From an uncultured Formosa sp. (GTDB taxonomy: Bacteria; Bacteroidota; Bacteroidia; Flavobacteriales; Flavobacteriaceae), in assembly GCF_947500765.1 (NCBI RefSeq), contig NZ_CANMTH010000004.1, positions 1-64,000 of the forward strand: a stretch of 64,000 nt of DNA, written 5' to 3'. The position numbers and the translations under genes are program-made. Positions within the stretch are counted from its first letter, which is position 1. Every line of letters begins with the position of its first letter. Of the stretch, positions 55,497-64,000 are shown one piece after another. The notes under the pieces are model-generated. The model was not told where the DNA came from. It did no database searches and saw nothing but the letters and a program-made list of their open reading frames with translations.

Positions 55497-56708
55497 ATGC
55501 GATTACATAGAAATTTATGCTTTGCGGTAGTAGACGGATTAATGCTAATTTTTAACGAAGGAATTTATGCCGACAAAGTAGTACAACAATTATTAAAACG
55601 CGATAAACGCTGGGGAAGTCGCGACCGTGGCTTTGTAGCCGAAACAACTTACGAAATCGTACGTTGGAAACGCCTATATGCTGAAATAGCAGAAGTAAAA
55701 GAACCATACGATAGAGATAATATTTGGAGAATGTTTGCCGTATGGGCAACATTAAAAGGTATAAAACTACCTGATTGGACTTATTTTGAAAATACGCCTA
55801 CACGTAAAATTAAAGGACGTTTTGATGAACTTTCTAAAATAAGAAAATTCAAAGAATCTATTCCAGATTGGATGGATGAAATTGGTGCTAGAGAATTAGG
55901 TGAAGAACTTTGGACAAAAGAGATTGCTGCTTTAAACCAACAAGCAGAGGTTGTTTTAAGAACAAACACTCTAAAAATCACTAAAGACAAGTTACAAGCC
56001 GATCTTTTTGACAACGATATTGAAACAGAATTTGTTAAAGGATATCCTGCTGCACTTAAATTAAAAGAGAGAGCAAACGTATTTACTACGGAATCTTTTA
56101 AAAACGGACATTTTGAAGTACAAGATGCATCGTCTCAATTAGTGGCTGCTTATTTAGAAGTTAAACCAGGTATGCGTGTTATAGATACATGTGCTGGTGC
56201 TGGTGGAAAAACATTACACTTAGCATCTTTAATGGAAAATAAAGGTCAGATTATTGCTTTAGACATTTATGCAAATAAATTACATGAATTAAAACGTCGA
56301 GCAAAACGTGATGGTGCTCATAATATTGAACCTCGTCATATAGACTCGTCTAAGGTTATTAAAAAACTTTACGATAAAGCAGACCGTGTTTTAATCGATG
56401 CACCTTGCTCTGGATTAGGTGTTTTAAGAAGAAATCCTGATGCGAAGTGGAAATTACAACCTGAATTTTTAGATAAAATTCGCGCAACGCAACAAGAAAT
56501 TATTCAAAAATACTCTAGAATGGTAAAGTCAGGCGGACAAATGGTTTATGCAACATGTTCTGTATTACCGTCTGAAAACAGACAACAAGTTGATATTTTC
56601 TTAACATCAGAATTTGGAAAAGATTTTACCTTAGTGCGCGACGATAATGTCTACGCTCACAAAACAGGATTTGACGGATTTTATATGGCGTTACTTAAGA
56701 GACAGTAA
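55497..56708 (+). CDS. RsmB-type rRNA (cytosine-C5) methyltransferase
   Basis: 403 aa SAM-dependent methyltransferase. N-terminal NusB-like helical region (about 1-140), then the Rossmann core with SAM motif VIDTCAGAGGKTLHLASLM (about 223-241), motif IV DAPCSGLGVLRRNPDAKW with the catalytic-type cysteine, and motif VI YATCSVLPSENRQQVD with the second cysteine, as in RsmB and other RNA m5C methyltransferases. It should methylate 16S rRNA, probably C967, by homology. Start ATG 55497 after TACCTTTG. Confidence 0.92.
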   Translation: MRLHRNLCFAVVDGLMLIFNEGIYADKVVQQLLKRDKRWGSRDRGFVAETTYEIVRWKRLYAEIAEVKEPYDRDNIWRMFAVWATLKGIKLPDWTYFENTPTRKIKGRFDELSKIRKFKESIPDWMDEIGARELGEELWTKEIAALNQQAEVVLRTNTLKITKDKLQADLFDNDIETEFVKGYPAALKLKERANVFTTESFKNGHFEVQDASSQLVAAYLEVKPGMRVIDTCAGAGGKTLHLASLMENKGQIIALDIYANKLHELKRRAKRDGAHNIEPRHIDSSKVIKKLYDKADRVLIDAPCSGLGVLRRNPDAKWKLQPEFLDKIRATQQEIIQKYSRMVKSGGQMVYATCSVLPSENRQQVDIFLTSEFGKDFTLVRDDNVYAHKTGFDGFYMALLKRQ

Positions 56709-56736
56709 CACAAAAAATATTCAAACAATTATTACG

Positions 56737-56770
56737 AGCTAGTAGAGATTTTTCTTTACTAGCTTTTTTA
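56737..56770 (+). terminator. Terminator after the rsmB-type gene
   Basis: AGCTAGTA (56737-56744) pairs with TACTAGCT (56757-56764), loop about 12 nt, ending in T6. Confidence 0.75.
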
Positions 56771-56821
56771 TTTTGTAAATTGAGCCAAAAATCAAATTAA
56801 TTTAACTTTAAACACTTATTT

Positions 56822-59059
56822 ATGAAACACTTTTACATTACTTTTTCTTTACTTTTTATAACCGCATTGGGCTTTGCTCAACTAACTCCTCCAGATGATT
56901 TACAATCGTATTACAACACGGTTAATTTCACTAAAACAGGAGTCGATCTTAAAGCAGACTTAAGTGCTGTAACAATTGCAAAACACGTTAATAAATTAAC
57001 GTATACTCCTGGTGTTTGGGAAGCTTTAAAAGTTACAGATGTTGATCCTGACAATAGTGATAACGTACTCTTAGTGTATGGTTATGACGATACGGATGGA
57101 AGTACATCTACAGATAGAAGTCGATCTAAAACAAATAACGGAGGAAACACAGGGCAATGGAATCGTGAACACATTTATGCTAAATCTTTAGGAACTCCTA
57201 ATTTAGGTACTGAAGGTCCTGGATCTGACGCACAAATGCTACGTCCTAGTGATATTGGAAGAAATTCTGACCGTGGAAATTTAAAGTTTGCTGATGGTAC
57301 AGGAACATCTTTTGCAACCACAGATGGTTGGTATCCTGGAGATGAATGGAAAGGAGATTGCGCACGTATTATTATGTACATGTATATTAGATATGGTGAA
57401 CAATGCTTACCTTCAAACGTAGGTTTTGGAAGTTCTGCTAGTACACCTGACGACATGATTGATTTGTTCTTAGAATGGAACATAGAAGATCCTGTTTCAG
57501 ACTTCGAAAAACAAAGAAACACCTACCACGGAAACACAGATAACACGTATGCACAAGGAAACAGAAATCCTTTTATTGATAACCCATATTTAGCAACTGC
57601 TATTTGGGGAGGAGAAGATGCACAAAATTTATGGGATGGAAACACTGCTGTTACTGATACAGAAGCACCAACAATGCCTACAGATTTAGCATATAGCGAT
57701 GTTACTGAAGCTGGTGTAACTTTAACATGGACAGCCTCTACAGATAATATTGCTGTAGCGTCTTATAATGTTTATGTAGATGGTACATTCTTAACAAAAG
57801 CATATACGAATACTATTACAATTTCAGATTTATCTGCTAACACCACCTATGCATTTTCTATCTCTGCAGAAGATGCAGCAGCAAACGTATCTGCAACAAC
57901 ATCATCTGTATCTGTAACAACGTCTGAAGCGGTTGTTTTTGAATACTGTACTTCTGAAAGTTTTGAAAATATTACTGGAGATGCTAATACGTACTATGAT
58001 GAAGTAACTTGGACAGGAGACAATGGTTTAACGTGGTCTGCTACAGACACTAGAATAGACCAAACTATAGATGATACTAAAGCAATTTGTATTAGAGACG
58101 GTATTTTAACTGCTGCTGAAACTTCTGGTGGTATAGGTTCATTAACAGTAACAACACTACGTGTATTTGGTGGCGGTTCCGGAACTTTCGATTTAGTTGT
58201 TAACGGTACTGTAGTTGGACAAATTCCTTATACTGAATTTGCAGAAACAACAACTATCGAAGATATTAATATTGCAGGTGATGTTACTATTATATTTAAT
58301 AACAAAGCTACAAGTTCAGATCGTGTGGCAATAGACAATTTAGCTTGGACTTGTTATGAAAACACAAATTCTGATTACTGTACAGAAGAAACGTTTACTA
58401 ACTTAACATCTACTCAAGATTTAAACGATAGCCAATACGGAGATAGAACGTGGACAGGAGATAACGGATTAGAATGGAATGCAACTGGCGCAAGAATAGA
58501 CTTAAGTAACAATTCTAGCAAAGTTATCACGATTAGAAATGGTGTTTTAACAGCTCCAGAAACCTCTGGAGGTATTGGTTCGTTAACAGTAACAACTTTA
58601 CGTACATTTAGTGGTGGTTCTGGAACATTCGACTTAGTTGTTAACGGTACTGTCGTTGGACAAATCCCTTACGGTGAAGAAGAACAAATTACAACCATTG
58701 AAAACATCAATGTTTCAGGTAATGTATCAGTAACTTTAAATAACATATCTTCTTCTTCAGATCGTGTAATGATTGATGATTTAAAATGGACGTGTTACGA
58801 TGCTGCTTTAAGTATTGAAGAAGATGCTTTATCAAGCATTAAAGTATACCCTAACCCAGTAAATTCCACTTTAAACATTGCATTACCAAACGGAGAAGCA
58901 ACTCAGATTAGTATTTATAATATGTTAGGAAAACTTGTTATTTCTAAAACTATACAAGCTAACACTAGTATTGATACTAAAAACTTACAATCTGGTGTTT
59001 ATATTTTAAGAATGACACAAGACAACGCTACAATTAGTAAGAAGTTAATTAAAAACTAA
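56822..59059 (+). CDS. Secreted endonuclease I with FN3, two repeats and T9SS tail
   Basis: 745 aa. Signal peptide (cleavage near GFAQL, residue 20); endonuclease I domain (about 25-265) with the active-site motif QWNREHIYAKSLG and the metal-binding RNSDRGNLKFADG; a fibronectin type III domain (about 290-370, VTLTWTASTDNIAVASYN); two copies of a 140-residue beta-rich module (about 375-515 and 518-660); and a type IX secretion C-terminal domain (IKVYPNPVNSTLNIALP to ISKKLIKN, about 670-745). It is exported through the Por/T9SS machinery and degrades extracellular DNA, useful for biofilm DNA turnover or nutrient gain. The two modules are close at the nucleotide level, indicating recent duplication or conversion. 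Confidence 0.9.
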   Translation: MKHFYITFSLLFITALGFAQLTPPDDLQSYYNTVNFTKTGVDLKADLSAVTIAKHVNKLTYTPGVWEALKVTDVDPDNSDNVLLVYGYDDTDGSTSTDRSRSKTNNGGNTGQWNREHIYAKSLGTPNLGTEGPGSDAQMLRPSDIGRNSDRGNLKFADGTGTSFATTDGWYPGDEWKGDCARIIMYMYIRYGEQCLPSNVGFGSSASTPDDMIDLFLEWNIEDPVSDFEKQRNTYHGNTDNTYAQGNRNPFIDNPYLATAIWGGEDAQNLWDGNTAVTDTEAPTMPTDLAYSDVTEAGVTLTWTASTDNIAVASYNVYVDGTFLTKAYTNTITISDLSANTTYAFSISAEDAAANVSATTSSVSVTTSEAVVFEYCTSESFENITGDANTYYDEVTWTGDNGLTWSATDTRIDQTIDDTKAICIRDGILTAAETSGGIGSLTVTTLRVFGGGSGTFDLVVNGTVVGQIPYTEFAETTTIEDINIAGDVTIIFNNKATSSDRVAIDNLAWTCYENTNSDYCTEETFTNLTSTQDLNDSQYGDRTWTGDNGLEWNATGARIDLSNNSSKVITIRNGVLTAPETSGGIGSLTVTTLRTFSGGSGTFDLVVNGTVVGQIPYGEEEQITTIENINVSGNVSVTLNNISSSSDRVMIDDLKWTCYDAALSIEEDALSSIKVYPNPVNSTLNIALPNGEATQISIYNMLGKLVISKTIQANTSIDTKNLQSGVYILRMTQDNATISKKLIKN
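57946..58797 (+). repeat. Tandem 420-bp repeat within the endonuclease gene
   Basis: Segments 57946-58371 and 58378-58797 encode the same module: both start YCT-E-(S/T)F, share WTGDNGL-W-AT, SGGIGSLTVTTLR and GGSGTFDLVVNGTVVGQIPY, and end with SSDRV-IDxLxWTCY. Long nucleotide stretches are nearly identical (for example GATTTAGTTGTTAACGGTAC versus GACTTAGTTGTTAACGGTAC). Confidence 0.85.
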
Positions 59060-59078
59060 ACCTTATTATAGCTCATAT

Positions 59079-59106
59079 AAAAGCGACCAAATTGGTCGCT
59101 TTTTTT
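59079..59106 (+). terminator. Terminator after the endonuclease gene
   Basis: AAAAGCGACC pairs with GGTCGCTTTT around a 5-nt loop, ending in T7. Confidence 0.88.
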
Positions 59107-59152
59107 ATGGGTAAAAGGCTGTAACTACCGAAAAAAAAGACTGCATGATTTT

Positions 59153-59185
59153 TTGAAAAAATATCGCTAAAAAACACTAATTTTG
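59153..59185 (+). promoter_or_regulatory. purL promoter
   Basis: TTG (59153-59155), 22-nt spacer, TAATTTTG (59178-59185), 35 nt before the ATG at 59220. Confidence 0.55.
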
Positions 59186-59219
59186 TCCTTTCTTAAAAAA
59201 ATAATACAAACCTCATTAT

Positions 59220-62200
59220 ATGATTCATTTCTTTGGAAACGTAAACGGCAAATTATTTGCTGTACAAACAGTTAAAGAATTATCGACTGAAACTATTTCA
59301 AAATTATCGTGGCTTTTTGGCAACCAGCCTAAGTTAGAACAAGCATCAATCGATGCTTTTTTTGTTGGTCCTCGTGCCGCTATGATTACGCCTTGGAGTA
59401 CAAATGCTGTTGAAATTACTCAAAATATGGGTATCACAGACATTATTAGAATTGAAGAATTTGAAGCTGTCGCTGAAGATTTTTCAGATTTCGATCCGAT
59501 GATTTCTCAAAAATTCAACGAATTAAATCAAGACTCATTTACAATTGATATTAAACCAGAACCGGTTTTAAATATTGAAGACATTGCCGCTTACAATGCA
59601 CAAGAAGGGTTGTCTTTAAGTGATGAAGAAGTGACGTATCTAGAAGGTGTTGCTAAGAAAATTGGGCGTCCGTTAACAGATTCTGAAGTCTTCGGATTTT
59701 CGCAAGTCAATTCAGAGCACTGTCGTCATAAAATTTTCAACGGAACATTTGTTATCGATTGTGAAGAAAAAGAGGTGTCATTATTTAAAATGATTCGTGA
59801 AACATCAAACAAAAATCCTAACGATATTGTTTCAGCTTATAAAGATAATGTCGCGTTTGTAAAAGGTCCAGTTGTAGAGCAATTTGCGCCTAAAACAGCA
59901 GACAAACCTGATTTTTACGAAACAAAAAATTACGAATCTGTAATTTCATTAAAAGCAGAAACTCACAACTTCCCAACCACAGTAGAGCCTTTTAATGGTG
60001 CTGCAACTGGTTCTGGAGGAGAGATTCGCGATAGACTTGCAGGAGGAAAAGGCTCTTTACCTCTAGCAGGAACAGCAGTTTACATGACGTCGTATTCGCG
60101 TTTAGAAGAAAACCGTCCGTGGGAACAAAAAACACAAGCACGTCCCTGGTTATACCAAACACCAATGGATATTTTAATAAAAGCCAGTAATGGTGCATCC
60201 GACTTTGGAAACAAATTCGGACAACCGTTAATTACAGGTTCTGTACTTACATTCGAACACAATGAGAATGCATCATCTAGTACTGCAAACCCTAGAAAAT
60301 TAGGTTTTGATAAAGTCATTATGCAAGCTGGAGGTATTGGTTACGGTAAAGCAGACCAAGCCTTAAAAGACACACCAAAAGAAGGCGATAAAATTGTTAT
60401 TCTTGGTGGAGAAAACTACCGTATTGGAATGGGTGGTGCTGCAGTATCTTCTGCAGATACTGGAGAATTCGAATCGGGTATCGAGTTAAATGCGGTACAA
60501 CGGTCTAATCCAGAAATGCAAAAACGTGCTGCTAACGCTGTACGTGGTATGGTAGAAAGTGACGAAAACTTTATTGTATCTATTCACGATCATGGAGCTG
60601 GAGGACATTTAAATTGTCTTTCAGAATTGGTAGAAGATACAGGAGGGAAAATCAATTTAGACAGTTTACCTGTTGGAGACCCTACCCTATCGGCTAAAGA
60701 AATTATTGGTAACGAATCTCAAGAACGTATGGGATTAGTTATTGCTGAAAAACATTTAGAAACTTTACATAAAATTGCAGATCGAGAACGTTCTCCGATT
60801 TACGATGTTGGAGAAGTTACCGGAAACGACCGCTTTACTTTCGAGTCTAAAACAACTGGTGAAAAGCCAATGGATTTAGCATTAGAAGATATGTTTGGAA
60901 GTTCGCCTAAAACCATAATGACCGACAATACCATTGTCAGAAAATATAAAAATCCGCGTTACAAATCTAAAAACTTAAAAATTTATTTAGAGCAAGTGTT
61001 GCAGTTAGAAGCTGTAGCTTGTAAAGATTGGTTAACTAACAAAGTAGATAGATGTGTTGGTGGTAAAGTAGCCAAACAACAATGTGTTGGCCCATTACAA
61101 ATTCCGTTAAACAACGTTGGTGTTATGGCACTAGATTTTAACGGAAAAGAAGGTATCGCAACCTCTATTGGGCACGCGCCTATTTCGGCTTTAATACAGC
61201 CAGATGCCGGTAGTAGAAATGCCATTACAGAATCGCTTACCAATATTGTTTGGGCACCTTTAAAAGATAATTTAAAAAGTGTATCGTTATCTGCAAACTG
61301 GATGTGGCCTTGTAAAAATGAAGGTGAAGACGCGAGATTATACAAAGCTGTGCAAGCCGTTTCAGAATTTGCAATCGACTTAGGAATTAACGTACCGACA
61401 GGAAAAGATTCATTGTCTATGAAGCAAAAATATCCTAACGAAGAGGTTATTGCTCCTGGAACGGTAATTATTTCTGCTGCTGGAAACTGTAATGAAATTT
61501 CTAAAGTTGTTGAACCGCTTTTAAAAGCTGATGGCGGAAATATTTACTACATCAACATCTCTCAAGATGACTTTAAATTAGGTGGTAGTTCATTCTTCCA
61601 AGCATTAAACGCTATTGGAAACGATACCCCAGATGTTAAGAATACAGACTTTGTTAAGAATGCGTTTAATGCGATTCAGGACTTAATTAAAGCGGATAAA
61701 ATTGAAGCTGGACACGATGTTGCTTCAGGTGGGTTAATCACAACTCTATTAGAATTGTGTTTTGCTGATGTAAACTTAGGAGCCGATTATGATTTCACAG
61801 CTTTAAATGAAGAAGATTCACTTAAGATATTATTCTCTGAAAATGCAGGACTTGTTTTTCAAGCAGATGCTTCAGTAGAATCTATTTTAGCTGAAAACAA
61901 TATTGAAGTATTTAAAATTGGAACAGCTAATGCGTCTGGTAAAATAAACATTAAAAACAACGAAGATGTATTCGCTTTTGATGTTGCCGAATTAAGAGAT
62001 GTATGGTACAAAACATCTTATTTATTAGACCAAAAACAAACCAAAAACAATGTTGCTGATGCGCGTTATGCAAATTATAAAAATCAGCCATTACAATATA
62101 CATTCCCAAAACATTTCACAGGGAAGCGTCCTACAATAGATACTAGTCAGCCAAAACCAAAGGCTGCTATTATTCGTGAAAAGGGAAGTAATTCTGAACG

Positions 62201-62906
62201 TGAAATGGCAAATGCCATGTATTTAGCTGGTTTTGATGTGAAAGATGTACACATGACCGATTTAATTTCTGGTCGTGAAACACTTGAAGATATTCAGTTT
62301 ATTGGTGCCGTTGGTGGATTCTCAAACTCAGATGTTTTAGGTTCTGCTAAAGGTTGGGCTGGTGCTTTTATGTATAATGAAAAAGCCAAAACGGCATTAG
62401 AAAACTTCTTTAAAAGAGACGATACGCTTTCTGTTGGAATCTGTAATGGATGTCAACTTTGGATGGAATTAGAATTGATTAATCCAGAACACGACGTTCA
62501 CGGGAAAATGTTACATAACGACTCGCATAAACACGAGAGTTCATTTACTTCAGTGAAAATTCAGAAAAACAATTCTGTAATGTTATCGAGTTTAGAAGGA
62601 AGCACACTTGGTGTTTGGATTTCTCACGGAGAAGGAAAATTTAACCTTCCTAAAGAAGAAAGCCAATACAACATTGTAGCGAAATACGGTTACGAAAGTT
62701 ATCCTGCAAATCCTAATGGCTCGGACTTTAATACGGCCATGATGTGTGACGCTTCAGGAAGACATTTAGTAACTATGCCACATATAGAACGTTCTACATT
62801 TCAATGGAACTGGGCAAACTATCCTGCAGGCAGAACCGACGAGGTTTCTCCTTGGTTAGAAGCATTTGAAAATGCTAAAAAATGGATTGACGGGAATAAA
62901 CAATAA
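59220..62906 (+). CDS. purL: Phosphoribosylformylglycinamidine synthase, single chain
   Basis: 1228 aa, the long single-chain FGAM synthase of purine synthesis that converts FGAR and glutamine to FGAM using ATP. Order: N-terminal domain (1-150), linker with FSQVNSEHCRHKIF (about 160-175), first synthetase half with ETHNFPTTVEPFNGAATGSGGEIRD, HDHGAGG and second half with GKDSLSMKQKY and HDVASGG, and a class I glutaminase (about 975-1228) with the catalytic cysteine in GICNGCQ (about 1075) and the His-Glu of WISHGEGKF. Most other bacteria use separate PurS/PurL/PurQ, so the fused form is an identifying feature of this lineage and gamma-proteobacteria. An inverted repeat at the 3' end overlaps the next start. 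Confidence 0.97.
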   Translation: MIHFFGNVNGKLFAVQTVKELSTETISKLSWLFGNQPKLEQASIDAFFVGPRAAMITPWSTNAVEITQNMGITDIIRIEEFEAVAEDFSDFDPMISQKFNELNQDSFTIDIKPEPVLNIEDIAAYNAQEGLSLSDEEVTYLEGVAKKIGRPLTDSEVFGFSQVNSEHCRHKIFNGTFVIDCEEKEVSLFKMIRETSNKNPNDIVSAYKDNVAFVKGPVVEQFAPKTADKPDFYETKNYESVISLKAETHNFPTTVEPFNGAATGSGGEIRDRLAGGKGSLPLAGTAVYMTSYSRLEENRPWEQKTQARPWLYQTPMDILIKASNGASDFGNKFGQPLITGSVLTFEHNENASSSTANPRKLGFDKVIMQAGGIGYGKADQALKDTPKEGDKIVILGGENYRIGMGGAAVSSADTGEFESGIELNAVQRSNPEMQKRAANAVRGMVESDENFIVSIHDHGAGGHLNCLSELVEDTGGKINLDSLPVGDPTLSAKEIIGNESQERMGLVIAEKHLETLHKIADRERSPIYDVGEVTGNDRFTFESKTTGEKPMDLALEDMFGSSPKTIMTDNTIVRKYKNPRYKSKNLKIYLEQVLQLEAVACKDWLTNKVDRCVGGKVAKQQCVGPLQIPLNNVGVMALDFNGKEGIATSIGHAPISALIQPDAGSRNAITESLTNIVWAPLKDNLKSVSLSANWMWPCKNEGEDARLYKAVQAVSEFAIDLGINVPTGKDSLSMKQKYPNEEVIAPGTVIISAAGNCNEISKVVEPLLKADGGNIYYINISQDDFKLGGSSFFQALNAIGNDTPDVKNTDFVKNAFNAIQDLIKADKIEAGHDVASGGLITTLLELCFADVNLGADYDFTALNEEDSLKILFSENAGLVFQADASVESILAENNIEVFKIGTANASGKINIKNNEDVFAFDVAELRDVWYKTSYLLDQKQTKNNVADARYANYKNQPLQYTFPKHFTGKRPTIDTSQPKPKAAIIREKGSNSEREMANAMYLAGFDVKDVHMTDLISGRETLEDIQFIGAVGGFSNSDVLGSAKGWAGAFMYNEKAKTALENFFKRDDTLSVGICNGCQLWMELELINPEHDVHGKMLHNDSHKHESSFTSVKIQKNNSVMLSSLEGSTLGVWISHGEGKFNLPKEESQYNIVAKYGYESYPANPNGSDFNTAMMCDASGRHLVTMPHIERSTFQWNWANYPAGRTDEVSPWLEAFENAKKWIDGNKQ

Positions 62907-62946
62907 ATTTCATTACATTCGTTTTTATAAACGGAGTGAATGAAAT
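62907..62946. repeat. Inverted repeat over the start of the TPR gene
   Basis: ATTTCATT (62907-62914) pairs with AATGAAAT (62939-62946) and GTTT (62921-62924) with AAAC (62929-62932), a long hairpin with an internal loop that would contain the ribosome site (GGAG) and ATG of the downstream gene. Confidence 0.5.
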
Positions 62947-64000
62947 ATATAGTACTAGTCTTTATATTACTGACTAACACAATTATACTTGCACAAAACA
63001 CAACGCATCAACTTGACGTTGATGCGTTGAAAGTGCAAATAAAATCTGAGAACAATAAAGTAGAAAAACTAAAACTACTTGATAGTTTAACCGAACTTGT
63101 TTTTCAGAAAACAGAACTGGGCTTCGACTCCATCGCTCGAGTGACTATAGATTATGCTATTGAATTAGACTCCTTTAATCTAGCCTCCAACACGACTCAA
63201 AATCTTATAAATTATTACAATAATGTTTTAGGAGAACCTGAAACAGGAATTATCGTTTTCAATAAATATTTTAAGGCTGTAAAAGACCATATCACAGACA
63301 GAAATGTGGCTGGTATATATATAGATGCTGGAGATAGTTTTTATTTTGCAAAAGAAATAGACACAGCCATGTCTTATTACGATAAGGCAATAACATATGC
63401 AGAAAAGGCCGGAAACGAACGCCTTAAAGCCTTTGCTATCTTAAACCAAGGTTACGCTTTTATGGACGAAGGTCAGTTTCCTAAAGCATCGCAACACTTG
63501 CAAAAGGCCTCCAATATTTTTGTTACAGCGAAGGACACCTTTAATATTATTGCCTCTAAAAATGCCTTATCTATTTTATACAGTACTAATGGTTTTTTAA
63601 AAGAAGCAAAAGAAGAACGCGATCAAGCCATAGCGCTAGCCGAATTGACTAAAAATTATGGATTACTTGTTTCTTTATACGTTAATACGGCTTCAGATTA
63701 TAAAAAACAAAATCTACAAAAAGAGCGTATAGAAAATTTATATAAAGCCGTTACCGTAAATAAAAAATCGGATAACTACGAATTTTTTAATCCTATACTT
63801 TTAAACGTTTTAGTTATTGCTTATGCTGAAAACGATAGCATAGCCAAGGCTAAGTCGTATTTAAAAATGTTAAAACAAGACCAAAGAAACATTGAAGGTA
63901 TTTATGAAAATTACTACTATAGAGCATGCAGTCATTTAGCGTATGCTGAAAAAGATTACAATACTGCATTACAATGGAATTTACAATATCTAGACCTTGT
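62940..64000 (+). CDS. TPR-repeat secreted or signalling protein, 3' end outside window
   Basis: At least 353 codons, open to the right edge. ATG 62940 follows a GGAG by four bases and starts a signal peptide or anchor (MKYIVLVFILLTNTIILAQ). The rest is a series of tetratricopeptide-type helix pairs: ARVTIDYAIELDSFNLAS, AMSYYDKAITYAEKAGNER, KAFAILNQGYAFMDEGQFPK, ASQHLQKASNIF and TALQWNLQYLDL. Such TPR stretches in Bacteroidota commonly precede a membrane helix and a histidine kinase or a LuxR-type DNA-binding domain, but the C-terminus is not visible, so the class is undecided. It is 33 nt after purL. Confidence 0.7.
   Translation, partial: MKYIVLVFILLTNTIILAQNTTHQLDVDALKVQIKSENNKVEKLKLLDSLTELVFQKTELGFDSIARVTIDYAIELDSFNLASNTTQNLINYYNNVLGEPETGIIVFNKYFKAVKDHITDRNVAGIYIDAGDSFYFAKEIDTAMSYYDKAITYAEKAGNERLKAFAILNQGYAFMDEGQFPKASQHLQKASNIFVTAKDTFNIIASKNALSILYSTNGFLKEAKEERDQAIALAELTKNYGLLVSLYVNTASDYKKQNLQKERIENLYKAVTVNKKSDNYEFFNPILLNVLVIAYAENDSIAKAKSYLKMLKQDQRNIEGIYENYYYRACSHLAYAEKDYNTALQWNLQYLDL
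63001..63029. repeat. Perfect 12-bp hairpin inside the TPR gene
   Basis: CAACGCATCAAC (63001-63012) and GTTGATGCGTTG (63018-63029) are exact reverse complements around TTGAC, in codons 21-30 just after the signal peptide. No T-run follows. Confidence 0.7.

Noticed and set aside
1..64000. CRISPR arrays, tRNA genes, insertion sequences, prophage
   Set aside because: No regularly spaced repeats, cloverleaf-like sequences, transposases, integrases or phage structural genes were seen.

Overview
The window is an AT-rich chromosomal segment from a member of the Bacteroidota, most likely a marine or aquatic Flavobacteriaceae. The evidence is that many genes are preceded by the Bacteroidota promoter -7 element TAnnTTTG rather than by Shine-Dalgarno sites. 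There is also a secreted endonuclease with a type IX secretion C-terminal sorting domain, a DUF4369 lipoprotein, full-length single-chain PurL, and many signal-peptide and lipoprotein genes typical of the group. I see no rRNA, tRNA, IS element, prophage or CRISPR array. Most of the window is ordinary chromosome, with two small decayed genes.

Layout. 1-610 is non-coding and carries a strong promoter pointing left out of the window. 611-1489 (-) is an outer-membrane beta-barrel protein behind a perfect 18-bp palindromic operator that covers its start site. 2092-5313 (+) is the translation cluster thrS-infC-rpmI-rplT, in which infC appears to start with ATA. dnaK (5698-7602, -) converges on it and has a sigma-54-like promoter. 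A small gene remnant lies at 7920-8144. 8253-13719 (+) is a tripartite RND efflux operon (adaptor lipoprotein, pump, TolC-like channel), followed by an Omp85-type barrel, a GH63 glycoside hydrolase and L-serine dehydratase. 19572-24014 (+) is a tightly packed cassette of two SGNH-hydrolase-like proteins and an MBOAT acyltransferase, probably a cell-surface glycan O-acylation system. panB and an RluA-type pseudouridine synthase follow.

25695-34527 is transcribed leftwards: pabB, tilS, yifB/comM, then a three-gene signalling cassette present twice in tandem. Each copy has a small conserved protein, a seven-helix membrane protein and a short histidine kinase with almost no extracytoplasmic domain; no response regulator is visible. 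This duplicated cassette is the best candidate for an undescribed system in the window.

34609-48224 is mixed housekeeping: aldose-epimerase-like protein, two DEAD-box helicases (one with DEVD in place of DEAD), S1/P1 nuclease, split ThrE-type exporter, lpdA, FUSC membrane protein, VanX-like dipeptidase, a DoxX-like and AlkB-like pair, and a frameshifted secreted-protein pseudogene at 46110-46554. 48590-59059 holds an alpha/beta hydrolase, DUF819 membrane protein, DUF4369 lipoprotein, LrgA/LrgB with an HAD phosphatase, a PH-domain protein, a BNR-repeat lipoprotein, an RsmB-type rRNA methyltransferase and the T9SS endonuclease. purL (59220-62906) and the 5' part of a TPR protein running off the right edge close the window. 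Protein families were assigned by recognition of motifs and overall sequence, without database searches.
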